DNA of 64,000 nt from an uncultured Christensenella sp. (GTDB taxonomy: Bacteria > Bacillota > Clostridia > Christensenellales > Pumilibacteraceae), in the NCBI GenBank assembly GCA_910579205.1, contig CAJTTD010000006.1, positions 62,001 to 126,000 on the forward strand. Reading direction: 5' to 3'. A program made the position numbers and the translations under genes. The notes under the pieces are model-generated. The model searched no databases and was not told the origin of the DNA. It worked only from the letters and a program-made list of their open reading frames with translations. The number at the start of each line of letters is the position of its first letter. The first letter of the stretch is position 1. Positions 8,024 to 17,260 of the stretch are shown one piece after another.

Positions 8024-9845
8024 AACAGTTGCGGCGGTCGATAAAAAGGCTTCGCCCAAGCTACGATTTTTCGGGCTGGGCAAGCTGAAGCCGTACGTTT
8101 CGAGATACAAGACGATATTTATTACGATGATAGTGTGCACTCTTATCGTAGGCATACTCAACATCATAACGCCGCTGTTCCAGCAATACGCGATAAACAA
8201 TTATATAGCGAACAAAACGCTCGACGGGCTGTGGGCGTTTATACTCGTTTACGTCGGCGTGGTAGTGCTTGCCGCCGTACTCGATTACTTCGGCGCATAC
8301 GGCTGCTGCCGATTGGAGATGTTCCTATTGCGCGATATGCGCCGCACGGCGTTCAATCACTTGCAAACATTGTCCGTGTCTTACTACAATCAGAACAGCG
8401 TGGGAAAACTGCATTCGCGCATAATGAGCGACACGTCGGTCATTTCGTCCACTGTGGCGTGGGATATCTACAGCGGCATGTGGAACGTGATATACGCGCT
8501 GGGCGCGGCGGTGGTCATGTTCAGCGTAAACGCTTTGCTCGCGCTGTGCGTGCTCGTTATAGTGCCCATAGTCGTATTGGTGTCTACTTACTTCCAGCGC
8601 AAACTGACCAAGCTGCACAGAGAAACGCGCGAGATCAATTCGGAGATAACGGGCGGATTCAACGAGGGTATAACGGGCGCGCAAACGTCCAAGACATTGG
8701 CTGTAGAACATAAACTCGACGAAGATTTTTATAAGCGCACCGACAAGATGAAGCGCAAGTCGCAGCGGCTGGGGCACCATCGCGCGCTGTTCTTTTCGCT
8801 CATAGCTTTCGCGTCGTCGGTATCGCTCGCGCTCGTATTGTGGTACGGCGGGATCATCACTCGCGACGGCGTTATTGTTATAGGCACGCTCGCGCTTTTC
8901 ATGACATACGCGCAAGGCATAGTCGAACCGGTGCAGTGGGCTGTGGAAGCTATAGCCGACCTCATTTCCATAAAGGTCAATATAGAACGATTCACCGCGC
9001 TCACCGAAAGCGTGAGCGACGTTAAGGACACGCCCGAGGTCATAGAAAAGTACGGCGACGCGTTCAACGAAAAGCGCGAAAATTGGGAGCCTATCCACGG
9101 CGACGTCGAGTTTGAAGACGTTACTTTCAAATACCCCGACGGCGAAGAGTACGTGCTCGAACACTTTGATCTTAAAGTGCCGCAAGGCACTAATGTGGCT
9201 ATAGTGGGCGAAACGGGCGCGGGCAAGTCCACGCTCGTAAACCTCGTGTGCCGATTCTTCGAGCCGACGGAAGGCAGAGTGCTGATAGACGGCAAGGACG
9301 TGCGCGAGCGTTCGGTGCAGTGGTTGCACAGCAATATAGGTTACGTGCTTCAGACCCCGCACTTGTTTTCGGGCACTATACGCGATAACTTGTTGTACGG
9401 CAAAGAGGACGCCACGGACGAAGAGCTGTACGCCGCGCTCAAAAGCGTAAACGCCGACAAGATAGTGGAACGCATGGAAAAGGGCTTGGATACGCAAGTT
9501 GGCGAGGGCGGCAACACTCTTTCGACGGGCGAAAAACAGCTTCTGTCGTTTGCCCGCGCCATACTCGTAGACCCCGCCATATTCGTGCTTGACGAGGCTA
9601 CGTCGTCCATAGACACGCTTACCGAAAAACTTATACAGAGCGCTATAGAAAAACTCATGGACGGCAGAACGAGTTTCGTGATAGCGCACAGACTTTCCAC
9701 GGTGCGCTCCGCCGACATGATACTCGTGGTGGACGACGGGAAGATAGTGGAGCGCGGCACGCACGAACAGCTCCTCGCCGCGCACGGCGTTTATTATAAG
9801 CTGTACGTCAAACAGTTCAAGGAAGAAAACTTAAAAGCGATATAG
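8013..9845 (+). CDS. Heterodimeric ABC exporter, subunit with canonical ATP site
   Basis: Partner of the preceding gene, 610 residues. Six-helix membrane domain (about 35-330) followed by a nucleotide-binding domain with Walker A GETGAGKST near 399, an atypical signature LSTGEKQ near 503, Walker B with intact catalytic Glu (FVLDEATSSID near 524) and H-loop FVIAHRLSTV. Pairing a consensus Glu here with Asp in the partner fits an asymmetric heterodimer. The ribosome site AAAGGAG lies 6 bases before ATG 8013, inside the end of the upstream gene, giving tight coupling. A strong terminator follows at 9855. Confidence 0.9.
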   Translation: MTDKTVAAVDKKASPKLRFFGLGKLKPYVSRYKTIFITMIVCTLIVGILNIITPLFQQYAINNYIANKTLDGLWAFILVYVGVVVLAAVLDYFGAYGCCRLEMFLLRDMRRTAFNHLQTLSVSYYNQNSVGKLHSRIMSDTSVISSTVAWDIYSGMWNVIYALGAAVVMFSVNALLALCVLVIVPIVVLVSTYFQRKLTKLHRETREINSEITGGFNEGITGAQTSKTLAVEHKLDEDFYKRTDKMKRKSQRLGHHRALFFSLIAFASSVSLALVLWYGGIITRDGVIVIGTLALFMTYAQGIVEPVQWAVEAIADLISIKVNIERFTALTESVSDVKDTPEVIEKYGDAFNEKRENWEPIHGDVEFEDVTFKYPDGEEYVLEHFDLKVPQGTNVAIVGETGAGKSTLVNLVCRFFEPTEGRVLIDGKDVRERSVQWLHSNIGYVLQTPHLFSGTIRDNLLYGKEDATDEELYAALKSVNADKIVERMEKGLDTQVGEGGNTLSTGEKQLLSFARAILVDPAIFVLDEATSSIDTLTEKLIQSAIEKLMDGRTSFVIAHRLSTVRSADMILVVDDGKIVERGTHEQLLAAHGVYYKLYVKQFKEENLKAI

Positions 9846-9854
9846 CAAAACGGC

Positions 9855-9886
9855 AAAACACGCGGCATGTCCGCGTGTTTTGTTTA
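9855..9886 (+). terminator. Intrinsic terminator after the first exporter operon
   Basis: An 11-bp perfect stem AAAACACGCGG / CCGCGTGTTTT with a 5-base loop (CATGT), running into TTTTGTTT. It lies 10 bases after the exporter stop codon. Confidence 0.9.
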
Positions 9887-10223
9887 CGGAACTAAACCAC
9901 TTGCTATGTAATTGGTTGCAAATTATCTTAAGCGTTTCAAAGAGACAAAAAATACTTCCTATATTAAAGAGCTGGTTCTGACACCAAGAGGTGGTCAATA
10001 CAAATGTATGAAAATAGTTTAACACATGTGAAATGTTATTGCGATTACCATATATAATATTTGTGCTAAATGCGGACGAAAAGCGATATGTGTAAAGTTT
10101 AAAGAATACATATAAGACACTATGCTTGATATCGTTTAATGGATGCGATCGGAATGTTAAAAGTTGCATCTGATAATAAAGAACAAATTCTATAATCATG
10201 CAGTATATTTTTGCATATTATTG
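9887..10223. other. AT-rich non-coding stretch upstream of the radical SAM gene
   Basis: No convincing gene of normal length. Base composition changes abruptly here from GC-rich host style to AT-rich. A 17-codon frame (10004-10057, MYENSLTHVKCYCDYHI) is preceded at 9 bases by AAGAGGTGG, a reasonable ribosome site, and is the only candidate small gene. Nothing else is recognised. The stretch probably marks the left edge of acquired DNA. Confidence 0.5.
10004..10057 (+). CDS. Possible 17-residue small ORF
   Basis: ATG 10004 is preceded by AAGAGGTGG (9986-9994) with 9-base spacing. The predicted product MYENSLTHVKCYCDYHI has a C-Y-C motif and lies directly upstream of a radical SAM/SPASM gene, where small substrate peptides are often encoded. 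There is no repeat, no second copy, no convincing leader/core layout and no clear promoter, so it may be chance. Confidence 0.2.
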   Translation: MYENSLTHVKCYCDYHI

Positions 10224-10252
10224 TTGACAAATAATTGATGTTGGTTTATAAT
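10224..10252 (+). promoter_or_regulatory. Consensus sigma-A promoter for the radical SAM operon
   Basis: TTGACA at 10224-10229, 17-base spacer, TATAAT at 10247-10252: a perfect match. Transcription should start near 10259, so upstream in-frame starts at 10235 and 10238 lie inside the promoter and cannot be used. Confidence 0.85.
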
Positions 10253-10288
10253 TTATATATGGAATCCGATAAAAATAAAGGAAAATTT

Positions 10289-11635
10289 ATGGGGTGTCAT
10301 TATTCTATTATAGATAATGAGTTATATGTTAATGGACGGAAATATAGGCATGATATTATTGATAGGGTTTCGTTTTCACCGCAGTATGTTAAAGTAGTAA
10401 CGATGTGTATTCATGTAAGTACTAAATGTAATTTGAAATGCAGATATTGTTTTAGAAAAGAAAACAATAATGAGAGTATAAATATAAATGATATTAAAAG
10501 ATTTATTGATTGTGTATTGCAAGTATACCCACGAGCAGATAGGTATAATGTAGATATGTCTGGGGATGCCGAGCCATTGTTGAATCCAAATTTAGTATTT
10601 AGTATCGCACAATATTGTAAACAACTTAGTGATAGATTAAATCGATCGGTAATTCCTTTGTTGGTTACTAACGGTACTTTGTTATCTGAAAATATAGTTC
10701 ATAAATTACAAGATGCAGGCATTCTTTTCGGTATCAGTTTAGATGGAGATATCGTTTCTCATGATAAGAATAGGGTTTTTCCCGATGGAAGAGGAAGCTT
10801 TAATTTAATAAAACAAAATATAAGTAATATTAATAATAAAAAATATGTAGGAGCAGCTATTACATATAGCGGTGGAGATTTGTTAAACGATTTTTTAGTT
10901 GCGTTTGATCTGCTTCCTACAGTAAGTATAAAGCCTACAAGATTTACAAATGAAGATTTTGATGTTGATTTAATTTGTAAAGGATATAAGAGACTTATAG
11001 AATTTATTTTGATAAAAACATTGGAGAACAAAACCGATTACTTATTTTCGTTAATAAATGGAGATGATTATTTTGGTAAGTTTTTAAAGCGTATAGTGTT
11101 AAGAAGTGCTGTATATGGACGGTGCGATGCAGGTATAGGACGGTTCTCATTAGCAAGTGATAAAAAAATTTATTTTTGTCCCCCTGCAGTCGGTATTCCC
11201 GATGGTTGCTTAGGTGATTTGGACAACGGTATTCCGTATAAAGAAATAGTTAATATGTGGGGTCGGCAACAGAATTCATTATGTAGTAAATGTTTCGCTT
11301 ACTCCGCTTGCGGAGGCGAATGTAAAATAGTCTCTTATAATTTGTATGGAAATTTTGACAATATAGATAATAAAATGTGTTATATTAAAAGATATTTGTT
11401 TGCTTTAGCGGTTTGTTTTATAACAGTTTTGAGACAAAAAGATGTAACATTATACAAATGGTTAAAAAAAGCGGTGCAACAGATAGATTCTTATGATGCA
11501 CTTGACATACAACTGGCAGAAGCGGTGCAAAAGTGTCAAGGAGAGTATTCATACACTCAACTCAAATATATCAAAGACAATAATTCAAGTTTATTTGATA
11601 AAATTTATACATCATTAACTAATAAAAAGAGGTGA
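10289..11635 (+). CDS. Radical SAM/SPASM domain protein
   Basis: The radical SAM motif CxxxCxxC is CNLKCRYC (C47, C51, C54 counted from this start), binding the catalytic 4Fe-4S cluster. The C-terminus has C279 and C297 followed by C332-x2-C335-x5-C341-x3-C345-gap-C364, the cysteine layout of a SPASM domain carrying two auxiliary clusters. SPASM enzymes include peptide-modifying maturases and anaerobic sulfatase-maturating enzymes, so a protein or peptide substrate is likely. There is no obvious N-terminal RiPP recognition domain. Start ATG 10289 follows AAAGGA with 6-base spacing; ATG 10259, just at the transcription start, is the alternative (10 residues longer). The gene is AT-rich, unlike its neighbours, and is followed within 6 bases by a secreted protein gene, its likely partner. 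Confidence 0.85.
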   Translation: MGCHYSIIDNELYVNGRKYRHDIIDRVSFSPQYVKVVTMCIHVSTKCNLKCRYCFRKENNNESININDIKRFIDCVLQVYPRADRYNVDMSGDAEPLLNPNLVFSIAQYCKQLSDRLNRSVIPLLVTNGTLLSENIVHKLQDAGILFGISLDGDIVSHDKNRVFPDGRGSFNLIKQNISNINNKKYVGAAITYSGGDLLNDFLVAFDLLPTVSIKPTRFTNEDFDVDLICKGYKRLIEFILIKTLENKTDYLFSLINGDDYFGKFLKRIVLRSAVYGRCDAGIGRFSLASDKKIYFCPPAVGIPDGCLGDLDNGIPYKEIVNMWGRQQNSLCSKCFAYSACGGECKIVSYNLYGNFDNIDNKMCYIKRYLFALAVCFITVLRQKDVTLYKWLKKAVQQIDSYDALDIQLAEAVQKCQGEYSYTQLKYIKDNNSSLFDKIYTSLTNKKR

Positions 11636-11641
11636 AATATT

Positions 11642-12838
11642 ATGAAAAAAGAAATTTATACCGTTTTAATGGGTATTATCATGATGTCTAATGGAACAAG
11701 TTGGCATTGCCTAAACTCTGCAACGCCAATTGTAGAATACAAAGAATCGGATAATTGTTCCATTGAAAGATTTAATGCACGCAGAATAAAACACAGTAAT
11801 GTAGTAGAAAATCAAGATTTTTATGGCTTCAATATATTAGACACATCAAAGGTATCAAATTATGATTGTAATGTAATTTATGATTTTAATAGTGAAGAGA
11901 ATGGATTTGTAATAGACTTTGATTATGATAATGGGGTTGGATACGCGATCTATAAAGGTAAAGGTGATGAGAATAGTTTAATGGAGTTTAGCGTATCGCA
12001 ACATTCTCCTTATTATGGTTATGAAGGTAAATATTTATACAATAATGTTGGGCAATATTATTTAGCGTCGAATGATGGGAGTTTAGAAAATTTATTATTG
12101 AAATCAAATGGTTTGGGGGATAAACAAGAAGAATATGTAAAAAAAGAATTTCAGTATAAAACTGGTTTTGTAAAAGATGAGTATGAAATATCAGATTTTT
12201 ATACCGCATATAGTAGTAGTATGGTAGACGATTTAAATAACTGTGCTAATACGGCAGGTGTTATAGTGTTAAATTATTGGAATAAGCAACATTCAAATAA
12301 AATTTTAAATTTAACTAAAACTAATAGGTGGAATATGTTGGATGATGATGCTAAATATTACATGCATGAATTTTATAATTATATGAAAACTAATAAAATT
12401 TTAGGTACATATGGTGGAACTTTACCGAAAGATTGTCATGATGGTTTTGAAAAATTTATATCAGACCACGGTTTTGAAACCGAAAAAACTATGCTTACAT
12501 CATATGCCGATATTAAGAGACAAATTGATTTGGGAATACCGATATTTATTACGTCGGATCAATATTATTTTACAAATGAATATTCAAGACCGCCTGATCC
12601 TATCTCACAATACGGAACACATACAATGGCAGTCAATTACAACCATTATTGGGGGATCAGTAATTCTCATACTTTTGTTGGATACGGATATTTAGAGCAA
12701 GAATTCATTAGTATGAATAATGAGAAATTTAATATGAATTTTATTAAAGTTGCCACAGGTAACGGGAACGACTGTTATTTCAATTTATCTATGAGCATGG
12801 CTTTCGACGTCGCTGCGATCAAAGTATCCAAGTGTTAA
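11642..12838 (+). CDS. Secreted protein resembling papain-fold (C39/C10-like) cysteine peptidases
   Basis: 398 residues. A weak signal peptide (hydrophobic about 5-28, possible cleavage after NSAT) is followed by a region about 75-150 with ENGFVIDFDYDNGVGYAIY, reminiscent of the propeptide-type fold of streptopain-like proteins. LNNCANTAGVIVLNYW places a candidate nucleophile C201 at the start of a helix. Candidate histidines are H327 (GTHTMAVNY) and H343 (NSHTFVGYGY). The order Cys-helix-His-beta fits the papain fold, but the family is not certain and peptidase activity is unproven. AGAGGTG precedes ATG 11642 and the gap to the radical SAM stop is 6 bases, so they form an operon. Codon use is AT-rich except in the last 15 codons, which look like host DNA. 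Confidence 0.7.
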   Translation: MKKEIYTVLMGIIMMSNGTSWHCLNSATPIVEYKESDNCSIERFNARRIKHSNVVENQDFYGFNILDTSKVSNYDCNVIYDFNSEENGFVIDFDYDNGVGYAIYKGKGDENSLMEFSVSQHSPYYGYEGKYLYNNVGQYYLASNDGSLENLLLKSNGLGDKQEEYVKKEFQYKTGFVKDEYEISDFYTAYSSSMVDDLNNCANTAGVIVLNYWNKQHSNKILNLTKTNRWNMLDDDAKYYMHEFYNYMKTNKILGTYGGTLPKDCHDGFEKFISDHGFETEKTMLTSYADIKRQIDLGIPIFITSDQYYFTNEYSRPPDPISQYGTHTMAVNYNHYWGISNSHTFVGYGYLEQEFISMNNEKFNMNFIKVATGNGNDCYFNLSMSMAFDVAAIKVSKC

Positions 12839-12853
12839 TATATGGGGGATGAT

Positions 12854-13513
12854 ATGGAACAAGCAACTCATTTGCAGTCGAATAAACGCAAGCTTATAGC
12901 AGCGATCGTTATTATCGCGGCGGCGGTGGCTATCGCATTACCGTTTTTGATAATTTACGGCGTAAACGAGCGGCGGCGTGAACGGCGATTCGACGATTGC
13001 GTCCATATACTTAAAGACGATTTCGGTTGCGACGAAGTTTTGTATATCGGGCATGTCAATTCGGGCGGGGCGGTGTTCGGAGATATAATAGGCAGTCGCG
13101 GCGGATACTTTGCAGTGGGCGGCAAGGACGGCGAAGAGATAGTAGTCGCCGTGCCGTTGCGCGTCCACGGCAAGGAAAAGCCCGTCAGAGCGGAGTGGCC
13201 GTTTGTCTGGGGTTTCGGCGAAACGATATCGGCTATGCAAGCTGCGGGCGTAGATATAGACCTCGACGACATAGCGAACAAAAGATCTACAACGGCGGTT
13301 AAATTTTACGACCATGAACACGATATACGCGAATGCGGGCAAGCGGTAGGCGTGGACGATCTGCATGCTCGCACGGATATCTGCGCCGTTATCGAGTATC
13401 ATCATGTTGCGGACGGCGGTGCGTCGGTGCGGTATGCGGTTGTGCAAGAGGACGGCGAACTCATAATGTACGCAAAAAGCGGCGGCAAAGATACGGAGAG
13501 AACGGCGCTTTAA
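12854..13513 (+). CDS. Membrane-anchored hypothetical protein
   Basis: About 219 residues. A basic N-terminus is followed by one transmembrane segment (KLIAAIVIIAAAVAIALPFL) and a soluble, probably extracytoplasmic domain rich in short beta stretches. No family is recognised. ATG 12854 follows GGGGG at 5 bases; in-frame ATG 12842 is the alternative, four residues longer. It lies immediately downstream of the AT-rich pair but has host-like composition, so it probably belonged to the locus before the insertion. It is likely transcribed from upstream, since the next promoter (13561) serves the following exporter. Confidence 0.6.
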   Translation: MEQATHLQSNKRKLIAAIVIIAAAVAIALPFLIIYGVNERRRERRFDDCVHILKDDFGCDEVLYIGHVNSGGAVFGDIIGSRGGYFAVGGKDGEEIVVAVPLRVHGKEKPVRAEWPFVWGFGETISAMQAAGVDIDLDDIANKRSTTAVKFYDHEHDIRECGQAVGVDDLHARTDICAVIEYHHVADGGASVRYAVVQEDGELIMYAKSGGKDTERTAL

Positions 13514-13560
13514 GTACAGATATCGAATATTATCGTGTTAGTGTTTGACTGTATATAAAC

Positions 13561-13589
13561 TTGACTTATTCGCTTGGCGGGTATATAAT
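13561..13589 (+). promoter_or_regulatory. Promoter of the second exporter operon
   Basis: TTGACT at 13561-13566, 17-base spacer, TATAAT at 13584-13589. The predicted start of transcription (about 13596) is only about 5 bases before ATG 13601, with no room for a Shine-Dalgarno site, suggesting a leaderless or near-leaderless message. Confidence 0.75.
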
Positions 13590-13600
13590 GACAAAGTTAT

Positions 13601-15319
13601 ATGGTCAAGTTCGGAACGTATCTAAAACTGCTCAAACCGTATAAAGCCAAGATATTTTTGTACGCTTTTTTAACGGTGTGTTCGTGCGGCTGTAATCTGT
13701 TGCAGCCGTTGTTTTTGAATAGGATAGTCGATCAGATAAACGCGCTGTCGACGGGAGCTTCGTCGATCGACATACTCATCACATGCGCGTTCATGGTGGG
13801 GGCAGCCGCGCTGTCGCTTGCGATAATGCTTGCGGCGGTGCGCGTTTCGGTGTCCGTTACCACTGCGTTCACTGCCGATCTTCGCGCGGCGTTGTTCGAT
13901 AGGGCGTGCAACATCCCTCTTTCCGATATAGAACGCATAGGCGTAACCGCTATGCTCGACCGCTCCACTTACGACGTGTCGGGGCTTATGGACTTTTTGG
14001 CGATGGCGTTGAACTCGGCTATAATCGTGCCGATATACATAACGGTCGGCTGCGTGATGGCGTTTATGACCGACGGATATCTCGCGTCGATAATGGTGGT
14101 GTGCGTGCCGCTGATAGTAGTTATGATATTTTCCGTATCCAAAATAGTGCAGCCGCTGTCCAAGCGTTCAAATAAATATTTGGATATGCAAAACAAAATA
14201 GTGCACGAACGGCTGAGCGGTATACGCGTCATCCGCGCGTTCAATCGCGAGCCGTACGAACACGCCCGCATGGCGGACGCGACCAATATAATGGCGGATA
14301 ACTTTGTCAAGACCAACGTGTTTATGAGCGTGATGACGCCTATTGCGTCGCTCGTAATGAACGTCGTAACTCTTCTCATTTTGTATTTCGGCGCGCAGCG
14401 CATAACGAGCGCGGCGATATTATCCACCGGCGATATAGTAAAGCTGTTGCAATACGTAACGATGATGATGAACGCGCTGTTTTCGGCGGCGTTCGCCGTC
14501 ATGTGGCTGCCGCGCATTCGCGTGAGCGTGTCGCGCATGAACGAGATATTGGGCTGCCCGCGCATTGCGAGAAGAGATGTCGGTGAAAAACTCGACGGCA
14601 CGGTCATAGCTCTCGACGCGTCGTACCGCTACGTCGATTCGCCCATAGACGCGCTCAACCCTTGTTCGTTTTCAGTCAAGCAAGGGGAGCGAGTCGCGCT
14701 CATAGGCGGCACGGGCAGCGGCAAGAGCACGCTGATGACGCTGTTTACGGGGCTTGCTCTTCCCACGGGCGGAACGCTCGTTATGGGCGGAAAGTCGGTG
14801 GGCGATCTTACAGTGGACGAGATAAGCGGCAGCGTTGCCACCGTTTTTCAAAAGAGCGATTTTTTTACGGCGAGCTTGCGCGACAACATAGACCCCGAGC
14901 ATAAGTACACCGACGAAGAGATATATTCGGCGCTCGACTGCGCCGAGTTCGGCGATTTTGTGCGCAAAGTCGGATTGGACTACGGTATAACGCAAAACGC
15001 GGGCAATCTGTCGGGCGGACAAAAACAGCGGTTGGCGCTCGCCCGCGCGTTTTTGAAAGACGCGTCCGTCTATCTGTTTGACGACAGCTTTTCGGCGCTT
15101 GACTATCTTACCGAAAAGCGCGTGCGCAAAAACATGAGCGAACGGCTTGCGGGCAAGACGTGCATAATAGCGACGCAGCGCGTTTCCACTGCGTATAACT
15201 GCGACAAGATACTTTTGTTCGACGGCGGATCGCTCATCGCCGCGGGCAAGCATGCCGATCTCATGAACAATCCGATATACAAAGAGATATACATTTCTCA
15301 AACGGGAGGCGAGCGATGA
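13601..15319 (+). CDS. Heterodimeric ABC exporter, subunit with degenerate ATP site
   Basis: 572 residues, six-helix membrane domain then a nucleotide-binding domain. Walker A GGTGSGKST near 368, signature LSGGQKQR near 470. Walker B is LFDDSFSALD (Asp in place of the catalytic Glu, near 491) and the switch-loop His is replaced by Gln (ATQRVSTA, near 526). Both changes are typical of the inactive site in heterodimeric exporters. The canonical partner overlaps by 4 bases. ATG 13601 is the only plausible start and the promoter leaves it almost leaderless. Substrate unknown. Confidence 0.9.
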   Translation: MVKFGTYLKLLKPYKAKIFLYAFLTVCSCGCNLLQPLFLNRIVDQINALSTGASSIDILITCAFMVGAAALSLAIMLAAVRVSVSVTTAFTADLRAALFDRACNIPLSDIERIGVTAMLDRSTYDVSGLMDFLAMALNSAIIVPIYITVGCVMAFMTDGYLASIMVVCVPLIVVMIFSVSKIVQPLSKRSNKYLDMQNKIVHERLSGIRVIRAFNREPYEHARMADATNIMADNFVKTNVFMSVMTPIASLVMNVVTLLILYFGAQRITSAAILSTGDIVKLLQYVTMMMNALFSAAFAVMWLPRIRVSVSRMNEILGCPRIARRDVGEKLDGTVIALDASYRYVDSPIDALNPCSFSVKQGERVALIGGTGSGKSTLMTLFTGLALPTGGTLVMGGKSVGDLTVDEISGSVATVFQKSDFFTASLRDNIDPEHKYTDEEIYSALDCAEFGDFVRKVGLDYGITQNAGNLSGGQKQRLALARAFLKDASVYLFDDSFSALDYLTEKRVRKNMSERLAGKTCIIATQRVSTAYNCDKILLFDGGSLIAAGKHADLMNNPIYKEIYISQTGGER

Positions 15320-17244
15320 AAAACGCGCAGATCGAAAAGCCTACCGAAGCTATAGAAAACGAAGCTTGCGCCGCTGCGGAAGCAGAGATCGTCGTCGCGC
15401 GCGCGAAAAAAACGGAGAGTAAACGCCGCGGCAAGCGCGCGAAAGATGAACAGCCCGATACGCGCGGGTTTTCTTCGAGCAAGTTCGAAGTAGTGGAGCT
15501 GAGCGGCAAGACGATAATGAAAGAGATCATGCACGACGTAAAGCCTATCGCGCCGTGGCTCGCGCTGTGCTTGCTTTTTTCGCTCGTGTCCGTCGTGCTT
15601 GTATCTCTCGCGCCCATATATGTAGGCAACACGGTAAACGTTATCAACGCATTTGTGGTTTCGGGATCGTTTGACGGCGGCGAGTTCACGTTTAATATAA
15701 CGACGCTCGCTTGTATATACGTAGGCTACTGCATTTTTTCCATACTCAAGATATACATGCTCAACAACGTGCTTTCCCGACATTTCAACAATAAAATGCG
15801 CATACGCATGAGCGAAAAGATAATGCGCTTGCCCGTATCTTACGTAGACAGAACGAGCAAGGGCGAGCTTATAGAGCGCATGACAGACGACGTGTCCGTT
15901 ATAGGCGGATCTATACACCAAATACTCGACACCATAGTTACGGGCGTGCTGCAGCTCGCGCTCATACTCGTATTGGCGTTTTTGCAAGACTGGCACATGT
16001 CGCTCGTTATAGTGGGCATAATGCCTATATGCATAGCTATATGCGCCGTGCTGTCGGGCAGATCGTCCAAGCATTTCGACAGATACATGAGCAAAAACGG
16101 CGAGCTGTATTCGGTGGTGGAAGAGAGCTATTCGGGCATAAAGACTATGCGCGCTTACGGCATGGAATCGTTCATGAAACGTCGGCATGCTTCGGTCAAT
16201 GCCGAGATAGCCGCCTCCAGCCGCAAGGGTTATGCGATAACCGGCTCGCTCGGTCCGCTCATGGTGTTTATAATGACGGCGGCTTTTGCGCTCATATGTT
16301 TTATAGGCGGATACGTGGCGAGCGCGGGCGCGGGCGTTACCGTAGGCGCGGTAGTGGCGGTGGTCCTATACGCGGCGCAGCTCAGCGGTCCGCTCGAATC
16401 GCTCGCTAACTCCATGGGCATGCTCCAGCGCGCCAAAACTTCGTCCAAGCGCATATACGGCATGCTCGCTTTACCCGAAGCGGAAGTGTCGAATAAGCGC
16501 GTGCAGCTATCGTGCGACAGTGTGGAGTTCGATGACGTTTGTTTCGGATATACGCCCGATACGCCCATAATCAAGCACTTGGATCTAAGCGTCAAACGCG
16601 GCGAAAAGGTGGCGATAGTAGGACCTACGGGCGGCGGCAAAACTACGATAGTCAATCTTTTGATGCGCTTTTACGACCCCGACGGCGGGCGCATACTTAT
16701 AGACGGAGTGGATACGAGAACTCTCGACAGAGATTGCGTGCGCGACTGCTTTGAAATGGTGCTGCAAGACACGTGGCTGTTCGGCGGAACGATAGCGCAA
16801 AACGTGGCGTACGGCGTGTCCGACGCGACGCGCGAGCAGATAGAGGAAGCTTGCAAGGCGGCGTATTGCGACACGTTTATCAATACTCTTTCCAACGGTT
16901 ACGATACCGAAATAACTCAAGGCGCGTCCAATATTTCGCAAGGTCAAAAACAGCTTTTGACTGTCGCCCGCGCGTTTATGGTGGATAGGCCGATACTCAT
17001 ACTCGACGAAGCCACGAGCAACGTTGATACGCGTACAGAAACACTGTTGCAGCGCGCAATGGATAAACTGATGTCGGGTAGAACATGTTTTGTGATAGCG
17101 CACCGATTGAGCACGATAGTAAACGCCGACGTCATATTGGTAGTGAACGAGGGCAAAATAATAGAGCGCGGCACGCACGGCGAACTCATGGCTAAGCGCG
17201 GGTTCTATGCCGATATGTTCAACAGTCAGTACAGTATAATGTGA
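15316..17244 (+). CDS. Heterodimeric ABC exporter, subunit with canonical ATP site
   Basis: 642 residues. About 70 charged Ala/Glu/Lys-rich residues precede the membrane domain, an extension its paralogue at 8013 lacks. The nucleotide-binding domain has Walker A GPTGGGKTT near 436, signature SQGQKQ near 541, Walker B LILDEATSNVD with catalytic Glu near 561 and H-loop CFVIAHRLSTI. It pairs with the preceding degenerate subunit (ATGA overlap; GGAGGCG ribosome site). This is the second exporter of the same architecture within 11 kb. Confidence 0.9.
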   Translation: MKNAQIEKPTEAIENEACAAAEAEIVVARAKKTESKRRGKRAKDEQPDTRGFSSSKFEVVELSGKTIMKEIMHDVKPIAPWLALCLLFSLVSVVLVSLAPIYVGNTVNVINAFVVSGSFDGGEFTFNITTLACIYVGYCIFSILKIYMLNNVLSRHFNNKMRIRMSEKIMRLPVSYVDRTSKGELIERMTDDVSVIGGSIHQILDTIVTGVLQLALILVLAFLQDWHMSLVIVGIMPICIAICAVLSGRSSKHFDRYMSKNGELYSVVEESYSGIKTMRAYGMESFMKRRHASVNAEIAASSRKGYAITGSLGPLMVFIMTAAFALICFIGGYVASAGAGVTVGAVVAVVLYAAQLSGPLESLANSMGMLQRAKTSSKRIYGMLALPEAEVSNKRVQLSCDSVEFDDVCFGYTPDTPIIKHLDLSVKRGEKVAIVGPTGGGKTTIVNLLMRFYDPDGGRILIDGVDTRTLDRDCVRDCFEMVLQDTWLFGGTIAQNVAYGVSDATREQIEEACKAAYCDTFINTLSNGYDTEITQGASNISQGQKQLLTVARAFMVDRPILILDEATSNVDTRTETLLQRAMDKLMSGRTCFVIAHRLSTIVNADVILVVNEGKIIERGTHGELMAKRGFYADMFNSQYSIM

Positions 17245-17260
17245 TACGGGAGGGCGAGTA

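Noticed and set aside
8325..9785. 486-codon minus-strand frame over the exporter gene
   Set aside because: Typical antisense shadow; exporter motifs on the plus strand are unambiguous.
9831..10199. 122-codon minus-strand frame in the AT-rich gap
   Set aside because: Overlaps the terminator and lacks a ribosome site; Phe/Ile/Asn-rich random-looking product.
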